Part shown: positions 1 to 8,360 of the stretch, one piece after another
Position numbering within the stretch: position 1 is the stretch's first letter
Layout: each line of letters begins with the position of its first letter
Assembly: GCF_022900255.1 (NCBI RefSeq)
Contig: NZ_JALIRM010000013.1
Coordinates: forward strand, 1 to 64,000
DNA: 64,000 bases
DNA from: Lederbergia wuyishanensis
GTDB lineage: Bacteria > Bacillota > Bacilli > Bacillales > Bacillaceae_C
Direction: 5' to 3'
The notes under the pieces: model-generated
Told to the model about the DNA's origin: nothing
The model's input: only the letters and a program-made list of their open reading frames with translations
The model's database searches: none
Program-made: the position numbers and the translations under genes

Positions 1-64
1 CAAGCGTCCCTTTGAGGTATTCATTCACTACCATCGCCTTAAAGTTATCCGCATATTTAACCAT
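1..64 (-). CDS. IS3-family transposase OrfA, N-terminal fragment
   Basis: The gene runs off the left edge, so only the first 21 codons are visible. They read MVKYADNFKAMVVNEYLKG, which resembles the start of the helix-turn-helix OrfA of IS3/IS150-group transposases. That protein binds the element ends and normally makes the active transposase by frameshifting into OrfB. The start ATG lies at 64-62, just inside a stem-loop and the likely element end. Family identity rests on a short stretch plus the adjoining terminal sequence. Whether the element is intact cannot be seen here. Confidence 0.6.
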   Translation of the reverse strand, partial: MVKYADNFKAMVVNEYLKGTL

Positions 65-70
65 AAAAAA

Positions 71-109
71 CACCCCAAAAGTTAGATTTTGACTCTAACT
101 TTTGGGGTG
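71..109. repeat. 16-bp perfect inverted repeat at the IS end
   Basis: Positions 71-86 and 94-109 are exact reverse complements (CACCCCAAAAGTTAGA) around a 7-nt loop. The hairpin sits between the IS terminus and the transposase start. In such elements a stem here can block transposase translation from impinging transcripts. That role is an inference. Confidence 0.7.
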
Positions 110-166
110 CACATCAAATTAATCTGGACACCTTTTTATTATTAGTATCATTTATTATATATCTTC

Positions 167-1087
167 CTAACTCCTCGCTATCAAGCTAGTCACCAAATTC
201 CTTAGCGTTCCTTGATCAATAAACGGAGCAAGACTGGCCAGAATATCTGGGTTCAGATTTTCCATTTCAACCTCATTAATCAATTTATCGATATGCTCCT
301 TACCTAAAAAAGGAGCAAGACTTACAATCCGACTAGCCTCTAACTTACCATCCACTACCTGATTAACGAGGCGGCCTAATGTTTCTTTACTAATAAAAGG
401 AGCGAGTGACTGGACGATATTCCAACTAAAACTCCCTTCTTCTGCATGGTGAACTAACTTATCCAATTGATCCCTTCCGAGAAATGGTGCAAGTCTCACT
501 ATCTCTTGTACATCAATCGTTCCATCAATTGATTTGTCAACTAATTGATTCAATGCGCCTTGGCCAAGAAATGGTGCTATTTTTATAACGATATCCCATT
601 GAACTTCGCCTTTAATTGCATGTTCAACAAGTTCGTCCAACGTTTCCGAGTCTAGGAAAGGAGCAAGTCTTACTATGATATCTGTATTGAAACGGTCTGC
701 ATCTAAATTCTCGGTAACTTTTTTCAGTTTGCTTGTTTTTACAATTGGAGCAACGTCAACGAGTTCTTCTACATCTACTTCACCTGTATTGATTAGCTCC
801 GCAACCTCTTCAGTCTTATCCTCAGACATCTTTTCAACGATTTTACCGATATGTTGATATTTTCGATTTTCAATTGCAGCTCCACCGTTCATTATATCAT
901 CAACTGTTTGGCCAAATAATTGCGCCAGAACAGGAAGTGTTCCGATATCAGGTAGAGACTCACCCCGCTCCCATTTAGAAACAGCTTGATGGCTGACATT
1001 GAGTTGTTCCGCCAATTCCATTTGCGTCATATCTTGATCTTTTCGAAGCTTGGAAATATATGCACCAATTTTTCTCGTATCGAGCAT
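167..1087 (-). CDS. XRE-family regulator with a C-terminal 29-residue repeat tail
   Basis: The 306-residue protein starts with a Cro/C1-type helix-turn-helix (about residues 5-65, with the recognition segment HQAVSKWERGESLPDI) typical of cytoplasmic DNA-binding regulators. From about residue 110 to the end it is built of units of exactly 29 residues, each starting API/APF and followed by a leucine-rich helix pair. Seven APx starts are visible, the last unit being short. The repeats probably form a helical solenoid for protein or ligand binding (inference). The ATG follows a GGAGGAG site. The gene stands alone next to the IS end, and its target is unknown. Confidence 0.8.
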   Translation of the reverse strand: MLDTRKIGAYISKLRKDQDMTQMELAEQLNVSHQAVSKWERGESLPDIGTLPVLAQLFGQTVDDIMNGGAAIENRKYQHIGKIVEKMSEDKTEEVAELINTGEVDVEELVDVAPIVKTSKLKKVTENLDADRFNTDIIVRLAPFLDSETLDELVEHAIKGEVQWDIVIKIAPFLGQGALNQLVDKSIDGTIDVQEIVRLAPFLGRDQLDKLVHHAEEGSFSWNIVQSLAPFISKETLGRLVNQVVDGKLEASRIVSLAPFLGKEHIDKLINEVEMENLNPDILASLAPFIDQGTLRNLVTSLIARS

Positions 1088-1192
1088 ATTAACTCCTCCA
1101 TTTGTGTATAAGTACAGCGCGCACTGTCAATATTATCGTAGCATGCTCTCCCCCATCATCCTATCAACTGTTGGTTGAATTGATGGATTCAA

Positions 1193-1915
1193 CTATCTGT
1201 TGAATATTTTATTCCCAAGCAAAAAACCGTCAAAGAATCTTCCCCCATACGGCTCTAATACTTTATCAACGATCGTAATGATTTTATCTTTCTTACCAGA
1301 TTTATAAAATTCATCAAAAGCATTTACAAACTCCTCGGCAAACTTTTCATCATACATCTTTAACGCACGAACAACCCACTTTGATGTTCCCATCCAATGC
1401 CCATTAGTTCGCAAAACAAATTCTTGGATTTTATTTGAAAGTGTATTTGCAATAAAAATTTGTTCTGCCCGAATAGTGCTCCCAATAAAATCATCCAAGA
1501 CATCCGTAATAAAGTAACGTTTTTCGATTATCGTTTCTGCGGACCACCTCTCTGGACCTTTACTTAATAATGCATTTGCTTCCTCTTTTATTGATTGAAT
1601 AATCCCACTATCCTTTAGAACAATCCCTTCGGAAACCATTCTCGGCATCGAAGGAATAGCATCCTTACAATCCATTTCGAAAAAATATCTATAAGAGAAA
1701 AGATTGTGGACAAAGATTTCGATTGGCCATCCAAACGCTGTTAATGATTCCCTGAAAGAGGACTGTAAACTTTCATCAAAAATAACAATATCTAGATCCG
1801 AGGTTTCCGTTGCTTCCCCCCTTACAACACTCCCTGCCAAAACCGCACCTTGACAATCCGGGAAATGCTCTGCAACAAATTGTGCAGCTGCTGTTTTTGG
1901 ATCTGGTTTAACCAT
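1193..1915 (-). CDS. Nucleotidyltransferase-domain protein (Pol beta superfamily)
   Basis: About 240 residues. The N-terminus carries the nucleotidyltransferase signature: GSVVRGEATETSDLDIVIF gives the GS motif and the DxD metal-binding pair, and a further acidic residue may be supplied by WPIEIF. Such domains transfer NMP to small molecules or proteins, and the acceptor here is unknown. I place the start at the ATG at 1915, because GGGGAG lies 8 nt upstream; the GTG at 1945 would give ten more residues with a poorer site. The start overlaps the stop of the upstream phosphatase gene by a few bases, so the two are probably translationally coupled. Confidence 0.7.
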   Translation of the reverse strand: MVKPDPKTAAAQFVAEHFPDCQGAVLAGSVVRGEATETSDLDIVIFDESLQSSFRESLTAFGWPIEIFVHNLFSYRYFFEMDCKDAIPSMPRMVSEGIVLKDSGIIQSIKEEANALLSKGPERWSAETIIEKRYFITDVLDDFIGSTIRAEQIFIANTLSNKIQEFVLRTNGHWMGTSKWVVRALKMYDEKFAEEFVNAFDEFYKSGKKDKIITIVDKVLEPYGGRFFDGFLLGNKIFNR

Positions 1916-2477
1916 TATTATCAGCTCCCCAAATTCGATTGACACCTATAAGCTCCCGTCCAGAAAAAGTTAATTTATAAATGTCAGGCATATCAAGTTT
2001 TTGCCAAAAGGTAAAATCAAATATTGTATCAAAGTAATTCATAATGAGAACCATAATATTTCCATGAGTTCCGATAACGATATTCCTTCCTTCGTAATTT
2101 TTGAGTACCTCAAGGGTAATTTCTACTCCCCTTTTTTGTGCATAATTATTTGATTCTCCACCTTTCCAAGAAAAATCCGGATCTGCCCATACTTTCTTAA
2201 TCGCTTCTCTGAAATCTGCCACAGACCCTTCTGCCAGTTTTCTTTCCTTGAAATCCTCTTCTATGATAATCTCCTTATCAATCAATTTCGCAATCCCTTC
2301 CACTGTTTGAATTGCACGTTTATAAGGGCTAGATATAACATAATCAATACTTTCACTTTTAAGTACATCTGTGACTGATTGGGCATCCCTTAAACCACGT
2401 TCCGACAACGGCCTTCTTAACTCATCAGGTGTGTAAGTGGAATGAGCGTGTCTAACAAAATATATGTTTGTTTGCAA
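1908..2477 (-). CDS. Histidine phosphatase family protein (phosphoglycerate mutase-like)
   Basis: The 189-residue protein has the N-terminal RHAHS motif of the histidine phosphatase superfamily (VRHAHSTYTPDELRRPLSERG), the later arginine in SSPYKRAIQT and the second catalytic histidine in GTHGNIM. It probably removes phosphate from a small metabolite in the cytoplasm, with unknown substrate. The apparent start is a TTG at 2477 with GGGG about nine bases upstream, which makes the start less certain. It forms a two-gene unit with the downstream nucleotidyltransferase, which could mean one gene modifies and the other demodifies a related substrate (speculative). Confidence 0.8.
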   Translation of the reverse strand: MQTNIYFVRHAHSTYTPDELRRPLSERGLRDAQSVTDVLKSESIDYVISSPYKRAIQTVEGIAKLIDKEIIIEEDFKERKLAEGSVADFREAIKKVWADPDFSWKGGESNNYAQKRGVEITLEVLKNYEGRNIVIGTHGNIMVLIMNYFDTIFDFTFWQKLDMPDIYKLTFSGRELIGVNRIWGADNNG

Positions 2478-2557
2478 CTTTATTTACCCCAATCTAATTA
2501 TTTCTGTATAGATTAATTCTCCTTAATCTTTTTAAATCCTTTATATAAAAATGAAAC

Positions 2558-2592
2558 AAGCATCCTCTTATTCAATCAAATAGAGAATGCTT
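2558..2592 (-). terminator. Probable terminator of the MerR-ankyrin gene
   Basis: An imperfect stem pairs AAGCATCCTCTTATT (2558-2572) with AATAGAGAATGCTT (2579-2592). On the minus strand it is followed by a T-rich run. It lies downstream of the gene ending at 2720. Confidence 0.55.
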
Positions 2593-2719
2593 ATTCTTCT
2601 TACCACTAAAATATTGTATAAAATTATTACTCCGAAAAAATAAGGTTTCTTTTACTGCTGCTGTATCTAGCAAAAAACAGGCAATGATGTTTTATCTCAT
2701 TTTTTTACACTTTTTGTTA

Positions 2720-4402
2720 TTATTCAGCACCGTACTTCTGTAATATTTCAAATACTTCTTTGTTACCCACAGCCTTAGCTGGCACCTCGGCTCCTGCTAG
2801 AATTAAAGCCTCTACAACAGCGGCGTGAGATCCTTCTCTAGAGGGATTGCAATGGATAGACCCATGGATTGCACTGCCCAATGGTGTTCCTCCATAAACA
2901 TTTTGCAAAGTCAATGATGCTCCATGATTAATCAGAACCTGTACTGTTTCGATATGTCCAAACCATGCTGCAATATGTAGTGCTGTACCCACCCCTTTTT
3001 GTACCGTATGATCAAAACCGGTATTGAGCATCAGACTTACCGTTTCAGCTTTATTCAACTCGGCAAATTCTAGTAGCATTAGTTGATCGTTATAAGATAA
3101 AGATGAAATTAGTGTCGGTTCATTCTTTATCATGCCATGAACAGTAGGTTCGTCAACTACAGCATACGCTCCGAAAAGGCGATCGACATTTTCAACATCG
3201 GTCACTGCCCCATGCCTACAAAGTATATCAATTATATCCGTACGTCCAAATCGCGTGGCCAACGTATACGCCGTCTTGCCATCAGGTGTTTTCAAATTTA
3301 CCTGTGCTCCGTGTTTTAGCAAAAGTTCTATAGTCGCAACTGAACGATCGCGATATACCGCCCAGTGAAGTGTAGTACCTTGATCTCCTAATGTCAGATT
3401 CGGATCAGCTCCATGTTCTAAAAACCATTTCACTCCGAAATAATCATCAAAGTCCAATTTTCGGAATAATGCCGGTGTTGCATTCAAGTCCGCCCCATAC
3501 CGATACAGTACTTCCAAACATTCATATTCAGGCAGTTCCGCAGCATGGTACAAAGACTCCCCATCATTCGGATTAGCCCCTTCTGCAAGTAAAATTTCGG
3601 CTACAGCAGCATTCCCTGCAATTCCCGCAACCCCATATAAACAACTAAGCTGACGTTCGTGTGGATCATCTTTTTGTGTATAAGAAGAGTTGACATCCGC
3701 TCCGTACTCAATTAACAACTTAGCAGTCTGCACAAATCGTTCCTCGTACTCCCGTTTCTTAAGAAAACAAGAAAAACATAAATAAAGCAACGGTTCCCAA
3801 TTCTCCGGTCCTCCTGGTTTCACCGCTAGAGAGGCATCCTTCTCTAGCATCTCCTGAACAATTTTAGCTTCACCCAAAGCAGCTGCTACGTAAATACTCA
3901 ACGTTGGAATTTCATGATTTGCAGCCAATATGGTCTTCGCCTTTTCCTCATTATAGTTAATAGCAGCCAAAAGGAATTCACTTGACCAATCTCTGTTCGT
4001 TGCCATCTCAACCACCTCAATAATTCGTTTTAATTGCTCGGCAGTTTCTTCCTGCCCGTATTCGATTATCCTTTCGGCTTCCTTAATGGCTTGAAGGGCT
4101 AACTGCATGCGTTTAATATTATCCTCCATCCATTCCCGCTGCATAGAGAGAACCACCGCTAAATTCATATCGCTCATATCTACAATACTCCTAATCTGAG
4201 CAAGGGAAAAACCGATAAATTTTAAAGTCATGATTTGTTCCAGCCTTACAAGATCACCATCTGCATACAAACGATGACCTGATTCGGAAACTTTCCTAGG
4301 CTCTAGTAAACCTATGCGATCATAATAACGCAACGTTCGTTTGGTAACACCTGCCATTTTAGCAAATTGACCGATACGATAATATAATTTTTCATCCTTC
4401 AC
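2720..4402 (-). CDS. MerR-family regulator fused to ankyrin repeats
   Basis: The 560-residue protein has a MerR DNA-binding domain at about residues 5-75 (FAKMAGVTKRTLRYYDRIGLL, then GHRLYADGDLVRLEQI) and a helical linker to about 135. A long run of ankyrin-type repeats fills about 155-555, with repeated forms of LLIEYGADVN, TLHWAVYRD and ALHIAAWFGHIETVQVLINHGA. MerR proteins usually twist promoters with long spacers on binding an effector; here ankyrin repeats replace a small ligand domain, so the input may be a protein. The start is a GTG at 4402 behind a purine-rich stretch. A palindrome in a 19-bp-spacer promoter lies just upstream, suggesting autoregulation. Confidence 0.85.
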   Translation of the reverse strand: MKDEKLYYRIGQFAKMAGVTKRTLRYYDRIGLLEPRKVSESGHRLYADGDLVRLEQIMTLKFIGFSLAQIRSIVDMSDMNLAVVLSMQREWMEDNIKRMQLALQAIKEAERIIEYGQEETAEQLKRIIEVVEMATNRDWSSEFLLAAINYNEEKAKTILAANHEIPTLSIYVAAALGEAKIVQEMLEKDASLAVKPGGPENWEPLLYLCFSCFLKKREYEERFVQTAKLLIEYGADVNSSYTQKDDPHERQLSCLYGVAGIAGNAAVAEILLAEGANPNDGESLYHAAELPEYECLEVLYRYGADLNATPALFRKLDFDDYFGVKWFLEHGADPNLTLGDQGTTLHWAVYRDRSVATIELLLKHGAQVNLKTPDGKTAYTLATRFGRTDIIDILCRHGAVTDVENVDRLFGAYAVVDEPTVHGMIKNEPTLISSLSYNDQLMLLEFAELNKAETVSLMLNTGFDHTVQKGVGTALHIAAWFGHIETVQVLINHGASLTLQNVYGGTPLGSAIHGSIHCNPSREGSHAAVVEALILAGAEVPAKAVGNKEVFEILQKYGAE

Positions 4403-4439
4403 TATCCCGCTCCCCCTCCTATCTATCTAATATAGCCTT

Positions 4440-4470
4440 ATCATAACCCTAACCCGTGACGTAACGTCAA
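4440..4470 (-). promoter_or_regulatory. MerR-type promoter with 19-bp spacer and internal palindrome
   Basis: On the minus strand TTGACG (4470-4465) and TATGAT (4445-4440) are separated by 19 bp, the overlong spacing typical of MerR-activated promoters. The near-palindrome TGACGTAACGTCA (4457-4469) overlaps the -35 element and is the likely operator. The promoter drives the MerR-ankyrin gene 38 bases away, so autoregulation is likely. Confidence 0.7.
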
Positions 4471-4637
4471 AGGCAAGTATATTTTTTAAAAAATAGCATA
4501 TTAGTATTTGTTTCAGGCAATAGTCATCTAACTTGCTTAAGTGTATATAGATAGTCTTTCAACATATATGTTTGTTAACAACACCCTTAATGTTTTCTTG
4601 AAATTTTGTAAATTGTTTATCTTAAACAATGAAAAAA

Positions 4638-4658
4638 GCATCCTTTTTAAAAGGATGC
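4638..4658 (-). terminator. Rho-independent terminator
   Basis: GCATCCTTTT (4638-4647) pairs with AAAAGGATGC (4649-4658). On the minus strand the stem is followed by six T residues. It ends transcription of the small membrane protein gene that stops at 4667. Confidence 0.8.
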
Positions 4659-4666
4659 TCAGTTTT

Positions 4667-5035
4667 TTAAGAACTTAAATTTTTCAACACATTATAACCG
4701 AAACAAAAGATACCAATTACCGTTACAACTCCACCTATCGTGGCAATGAGGAAAAAGATAGGACTCACATCCAATATCGCCAGTGCAATGCTAATCATCA
4801 TAACTGGTAGACCGATATTGTGTAACCAGAAATGGACTTTGGCAGCAGATGTCTCTGCAAGCTTCGGAAATAAAATATAAAAAATACCAGCAATCGAAAG
4901 GGACATCCAGCCAAGTAAATTAATATGCACATGTACCGTAGCTAGTTTAAAAACATGGGTGAGAGACATATAGAGTCCAAAAGAAATTCCGATCAAAAAA
5001 TAAACAACTGCTATTTTAATCAACTTGATCCCCAT
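4667..5035 (-). CDS. Small membrane protein resembling a haem-copper oxidase subunit I fragment
   Basis: About 122 residues with four predicted membrane segments. The stretch HVHINLLGWMSLSIAGIFY resembles the helix of cytochrome oxidase/NorB-like subunit I proteins in which histidines bind haem, but the protein is far too short to be a full oxidase subunit. Stand-alone short relatives exist in Bacillus and have no firm function. I choose the ATG at 5035 because AGGAGG sits 7 nt upstream; an in-frame ATG at 5083 has no such site. Role unknown. Confidence 0.6.
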   Translation of the reverse strand: MGIKLIKIAVVYFLIGISFGLYMSLTHVFKLATVHVHINLLGWMSLSIAGIFYILFPKLAETSAAKVHFWLHNIGLPVMMISIALAILDVSPIFFLIATIGGVVTVIGIFCFGYNVLKNLSS

Positions 5036-5114
5036 ATAAAACCTCCTCATATAATTAGTCAATACATTATATGAGTTAGACATGAGGAGAATTCTTTATC
5101 CTAGTTCTTTTTTC

Positions 5115-5576
5115 TCAAACTGAATAGGGAATGCTATTTAAATCATTTAGTAATAACTGCTTATTTTCGTTATCCACAATTTTTTCAACATAATCATGAG
5201 CTTGTTTCATCATTTCCTTACACTGTTCAAATTGCTTCAAGGTGGAAAAAGCCCTTGCCGCTGCTTCATATCCATACCCAATATAAAATGGATTGAGATT
5301 AGCGCTTGTTCCTACCGTTATACAGCGTTTCGCATAGAACAAAGCACTCTCACCTTGACCAACTACAGCATATACACGTGAAAGCTGCCAATAGCCGATG
5401 GAAATGTTTTGCCTCGTATGATCTTCAACTTGAGTCCAATGCCAAAATGAACTGTGGCAAAGGTGAATCATTTCTTCTTTTTCTTCAGGGGACAGAACTT
5501 CTTTATCTAGATAGTCCCATACTTTGTTGAAACATGATGCAGCTAATTGCTTGTGCGAAAACAGTTGGTGTTCCAT
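5115..5576 (-). CDS. Hypothetical protein, TPR-like helical
   Basis: The 153-residue protein is soluble and helical. Segments such as SIGYWQLSRVYAVVGQGESA and the later YGYEAAARAF with FEQCKEMMKQA have the spacing of tetratricopeptide-like helix pairs. No catalytic motif is visible. The ATG follows AAGGGGAG. It lies 31 bases downstream of the metallopeptidase gene and may be cotranscribed with it. I do not recognise a named family. Confidence 0.55.
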   Translation of the reverse strand: MEHQLFSHKQLAASCFNKVWDYLDKEVLSPEEKEEMIHLCHSSFWHWTQVEDHTRQNISIGYWQLSRVYAVVGQGESALFYAKRCITVGTSANLNPFYIGYGYEAAARAFSTLKQFEQCKEMMKQAHDYVEKIVDNENKQLLLNDLNSIPYSV

Positions 5577-5607
5577 TCCTTACTCCCCTTCTATTATTAA
5601 GAATAGC

Positions 5608-7191
5608 TTAATTTAAAAACTGCTTAATGAAATATACAGGATTTAAGTAGTCCCCGGTCGCCTTTTTTATTTTTTCATTCCACTGTAATGAAGCTCCATA
5701 TTTGAAGAAATCATCTTTTAAAAACGTTCCGACTTCTGGCCTAAATAAGTCTGAAGAAATATTCGTTTCAATATAATGTTGCAGCTGAGACGCCATTAAT
5801 TCACCTAGTAAATAGTCTTGGTAAGTGGCAGGTGCTAATGAAAAATGCATTTTCGAAGCCCAATCAGGATAGCTTGTATCTTCAGGGGGATTAACATATT
5901 GGATATCCTTTACTAAATCCCACCATAATCGATTTAAGTCTTGATTTGGATTTTCATATAATTGCCTTTCAAAAAAAGAAAATGTCATCATCCATCTAGC
6001 AGAAACTAACATTTGTCGTTGTAGCATTTTCTCAATTGCAGGCAATTTTTCCATTAGCTCTTCTTCATTTACTTCTAGGAAACGTTTTTGCCATTCAACA
6101 TTTTTCGTTAGTCTTCCATAAAACAAGGCTACCGCTTCTGTAGTTAATGAGTGTGAGTGAAACCTTAATAAAAATGGCAATGTATCATCAATATATTTGA
6201 AATATGCGGCATGTCCAAACTCATGTAATAAGGCGGTTGCCCAATACACACTTTCGTCAAGATTTACGAGAACCCTTATATCATCTATGCGATCAATATT
6301 CGTACAAAAACCAAATGGATTTTTATTTTCACGAGGATACAAATCACTTCTCAGAAGAATATCATCAATATCTAACCCCATTGATTTGAAGGTATTTGAT
6401 ATAATTTTCTCTAGGTCTTTACCTCTATAAAATTGATCAACATCTACACCACTGACAGGTTGAGCTTCCTGAAAAAACGGATCTACATAATGCCAAGGGC
6501 GCAGTTCCTCTTTTTTAACACCAAAAACTTCAGCACGTTCTGCGTCTATTTCCTCTTTCATTAAGCGGAAAGGTTCATCTGATATGTCCTTCAATTGTTT
6601 AAAAACACTAAAAACCGTATTCATATCCAATTCTTGAGTAGCTAAACTCATTTCATAAAAGTTATTATATCCCAATGCTTGTGCATCGTTATTTCGTTTA
6701 TGTATTAATTTCAAAAGATCTTGTTCTATCTTCTTTCCCACTTGTTTACTAGCTAGCCACGCTTCTTTTCTTTCCTCATTATCATTACTATTTTTAAGAA
6801 TATGTAAGAGATCATTATTCGTTACTTGTTTTCCAGTAAGTGTAGGTCGATATGTATTAAAAACATATGATATATTTTTTTCAAGTTCTAACGTTTTACC
6901 TAGTTCGCTTTGATCTAGTTGATTTTTCACCATTTTATTGTATAAATCGCCCAGTTGGCGTGCCTGAAGCGGAGTAAGGGACTTCTCTTTTTTTAATGCT
7001 ACAACTTTTTGATATGCCTCTTGATCGGCGAAGTGGGCAAAGTATTTCTTCAAGGACTGTTCATGTTTGTCGCTCCACTCTTTATCACCTGTTGTCGCCG
7101 ACATCCAATGGTTAAAGAGAATTGGTTTATAGAGTGATTGTATAGACTTATTTTGGTCATTAAGAAATTCTTCAACTTTTTGGAATGACAT
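5608..7191 (-). CDS. Zinc metallopeptidase of the M3/M2-like gluzincin group
   Basis: About 527 residues. The zinc site is LLHEFGHAAYF (HExxH, roughly residue 345), followed about 30 residues later by TEAVALFYGRL, which supplies the third zinc ligand glutamate. The size, the all-helical sequence and the DLYPRENKNPFGFC stretch recall carboxypeptidase or oligopeptidase families such as M2 or M3, acting on short peptides in the cytoplasm. No signal peptide is seen. A TTG at 7227 would add 12 residues; I prefer the ATG at 7191 after AAGGGGG, though the 12-nt spacing is long. The exact peptidase family is uncertain. Confidence 0.75.
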   Translation of the reverse strand: MSFQKVEEFLNDQNKSIQSLYKPILFNHWMSATTGDKEWSDKHEQSLKKYFAHFADQEAYQKVVALKKEKSLTPLQARQLGDLYNKMVKNQLDQSELGKTLELEKNISYVFNTYRPTLTGKQVTNNDLLHILKNSNDNEERKEAWLASKQVGKKIEQDLLKLIHKRNNDAQALGYNNFYEMSLATQELDMNTVFSVFKQLKDISDEPFRLMKEEIDAERAEVFGVKKEELRPWHYVDPFFQEAQPVSGVDVDQFYRGKDLEKIISNTFKSMGLDIDDILLRSDLYPRENKNPFGFCTNIDRIDDIRVLVNLDESVYWATALLHEFGHAAYFKYIDDTLPFLLRFHSHSLTTEAVALFYGRLTKNVEWQKRFLEVNEEELMEKLPAIEKMLQRQMLVSARWMMTFSFFERQLYENPNQDLNRLWWDLVKDIQYVNPPEDTSYPDWASKMHFSLAPATYQDYLLGELMASQLQHYIETNISSDLFRPEVGTFLKDDFFKYGASLQWNEKIKKATGDYLNPVYFIKQFLN

Positions 7192-7261
7192 TGATGCTAA
7201 AAACCCCCTTAATCCGTATGAACTCAACTGTTTATCATTATATCATAGGGTTTTTTTACAA

Positions 7262-7321
7262 ATAAAAAAACGAGCCACGCAGCTTCTCCAAAATTATAGA
7301 TTTATAGGAGAAATACGTGGC
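7262..7321 (-). terminator. Long hairpin terminator after the VOC gene
   Basis: GCCACG (7274-7279) pairs with CGTGGC (7316-7321), with an inner TTCTCC/GGAGAA pairing. On the minus strand it is followed by a run of T residues, so it ends transcription of the gene stopping at 7327. Confidence 0.65.
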
Positions 7322-7326
7322 AAATT

Positions 7327-8202
7327 TTACACAAAACAACTTACATTAAAACGATTGCCATCTAAATCATAGAAGTGGAACATTGACATCCCGCGTCCTG
7401 TAAAACCTCCAATTTCACCAACTTCTACTCCGTTAGCTTTAAGAAAACGATGGTATTCAAAAAATTCATCCCGGTTATGAATAAAGCACATTGGACGAAC
7501 GGCACCATCCACTTTACCTACATAAGCATTTTCCGGCAGCGTCACGAGAATCCATTTTGATTTTCCGTCCGGATGATGATTGACACCTAATGACATTATC
7601 ACATAGCCATCTTCAATATATTCAGACTCTACTTCCATTCCAACAAAGTGCTTATACCACTCAACCGATTTTTCTAAATTACTTACACCAATAAAAACGC
7701 AAGTATCCCTAAAATTATCACAATGAGGAAATGCTACTAGGGAATTCTCTAATTCATTCTGGAATGTAAATTTAATCCCCTCTAACGTAACCCATGCATC
7801 AAAGTAGCGATGGCCACCAGGACCATCATATATGTCTGAGACTCGGATACCATTTGTGGAAAAACCACTATGTGCTTTATCTAAATCGCGAGCTTTAAAG
7901 CACAAACGGACATTCGAATCAACGGTTCCACGCTCCGCAAAGTGAAAAGGCAGCCTTTCATTTGCAATATACGAAACTAACCATGCTCCATACCCCATAT
8001 GAGTCATTTTTCCTTGCACCACTCTTGGATCAACTTTCCAATCCTCTTTTTGCTCAACCTTCCAGCCTAAATGATTTTCGTACCATTTTATAGCCTCTTC
8101 ATGATAATCATATAGAACATCAATACTACTGCCATCGTATTGCAGATCAGGTATAGCTTTCATTTTTCCATCTAGTCTAGTTTCGACTATTTGTTCACTC
8201 AT
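7327..8202 (-). CDS. Two-domain VOC (glyoxalase/dioxygenase fold) protein
   Basis: About 291 residues with two vicinal-oxygen-chelate modules. The first is at about residues 15-150 (SIDVLYDYHEEAIKWYENHLGWK); the second at about 160-290 (RDTCVFIGVSNLEKSVEWYKHFVGME, ending FHFYDLDGNRFNV). Each half shows the beta-alpha-beta-beta-beta pattern. Family members include lyases, dioxygenases and antibiotic-binding proteins, and substrate cannot be predicted. The ATG at 8202 has AGAGGTG six bases upstream and is preferred over the TTG at 8220. It is a single-gene unit with its own terminator. Confidence 0.75.
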   Translation of the reverse strand: MSEQIVETRLDGKMKAIPDLQYDGSSIDVLYDYHEEAIKWYENHLGWKVEQKEDWKVDPRVVQGKMTHMGYGAWLVSYIANERLPFHFAERGTVDSNVRLCFKARDLDKAHSGFSTNGIRVSDIYDGPGGHRYFDAWVTLEGIKFTFQNELENSLVAFPHCDNFRDTCVFIGVSNLEKSVEWYKHFVGMEVESEYIEDGYVIMSLGVNHHPDGKSKWILVTLPENAYVGKVDGAVRPMCFIHNRDEFFEYHRFLKANGVEVGEIGGFTGRGMSMFHFYDLDGNRFNVSCFV

Positions 8203-8319
8203 AACACACACCTCTGGCAATTAAAATTTATTATGAATACAATTCCATATATTGTTAGAAAATCCTTTTTGGAACCTGTGAAATAATGTTGTTGAGTGAA
8301 ATTTTCTCAAGATGAAAAA

Positions 8320-8345
8320 GACGCCTCTAGTTCTCTAGAAACGTC
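8320..8345 (-). terminator. Terminator of the sulfonate transporter operon
   Basis: GACGCCTCTAG (8320-8330) pairs with CTAGAAACGTC (8335-8345) allowing two G-T pairs. On the minus strand it is followed by CTTTTTC. It lies just past the stop at 8361. Confidence 0.65.
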
Positions 8346-8360
8346 CCCCTAATGCAATAT

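Larger units (their letters stand above)
1..116 (-). mobile_element. Left-truncated view of an IS3-family (IS150-like) insertion sequence end
   Basis: Reading leftward from about 116 the sequence begins TGATGTGCACCCC, like the terminal inverted repeat of IS150-group elements, which start with TG and share the GCACCCC core. It continues into the transposase start at 64. The outer boundary is estimated, because the other end and any target duplication lie outside the window. Confidence 0.5.
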
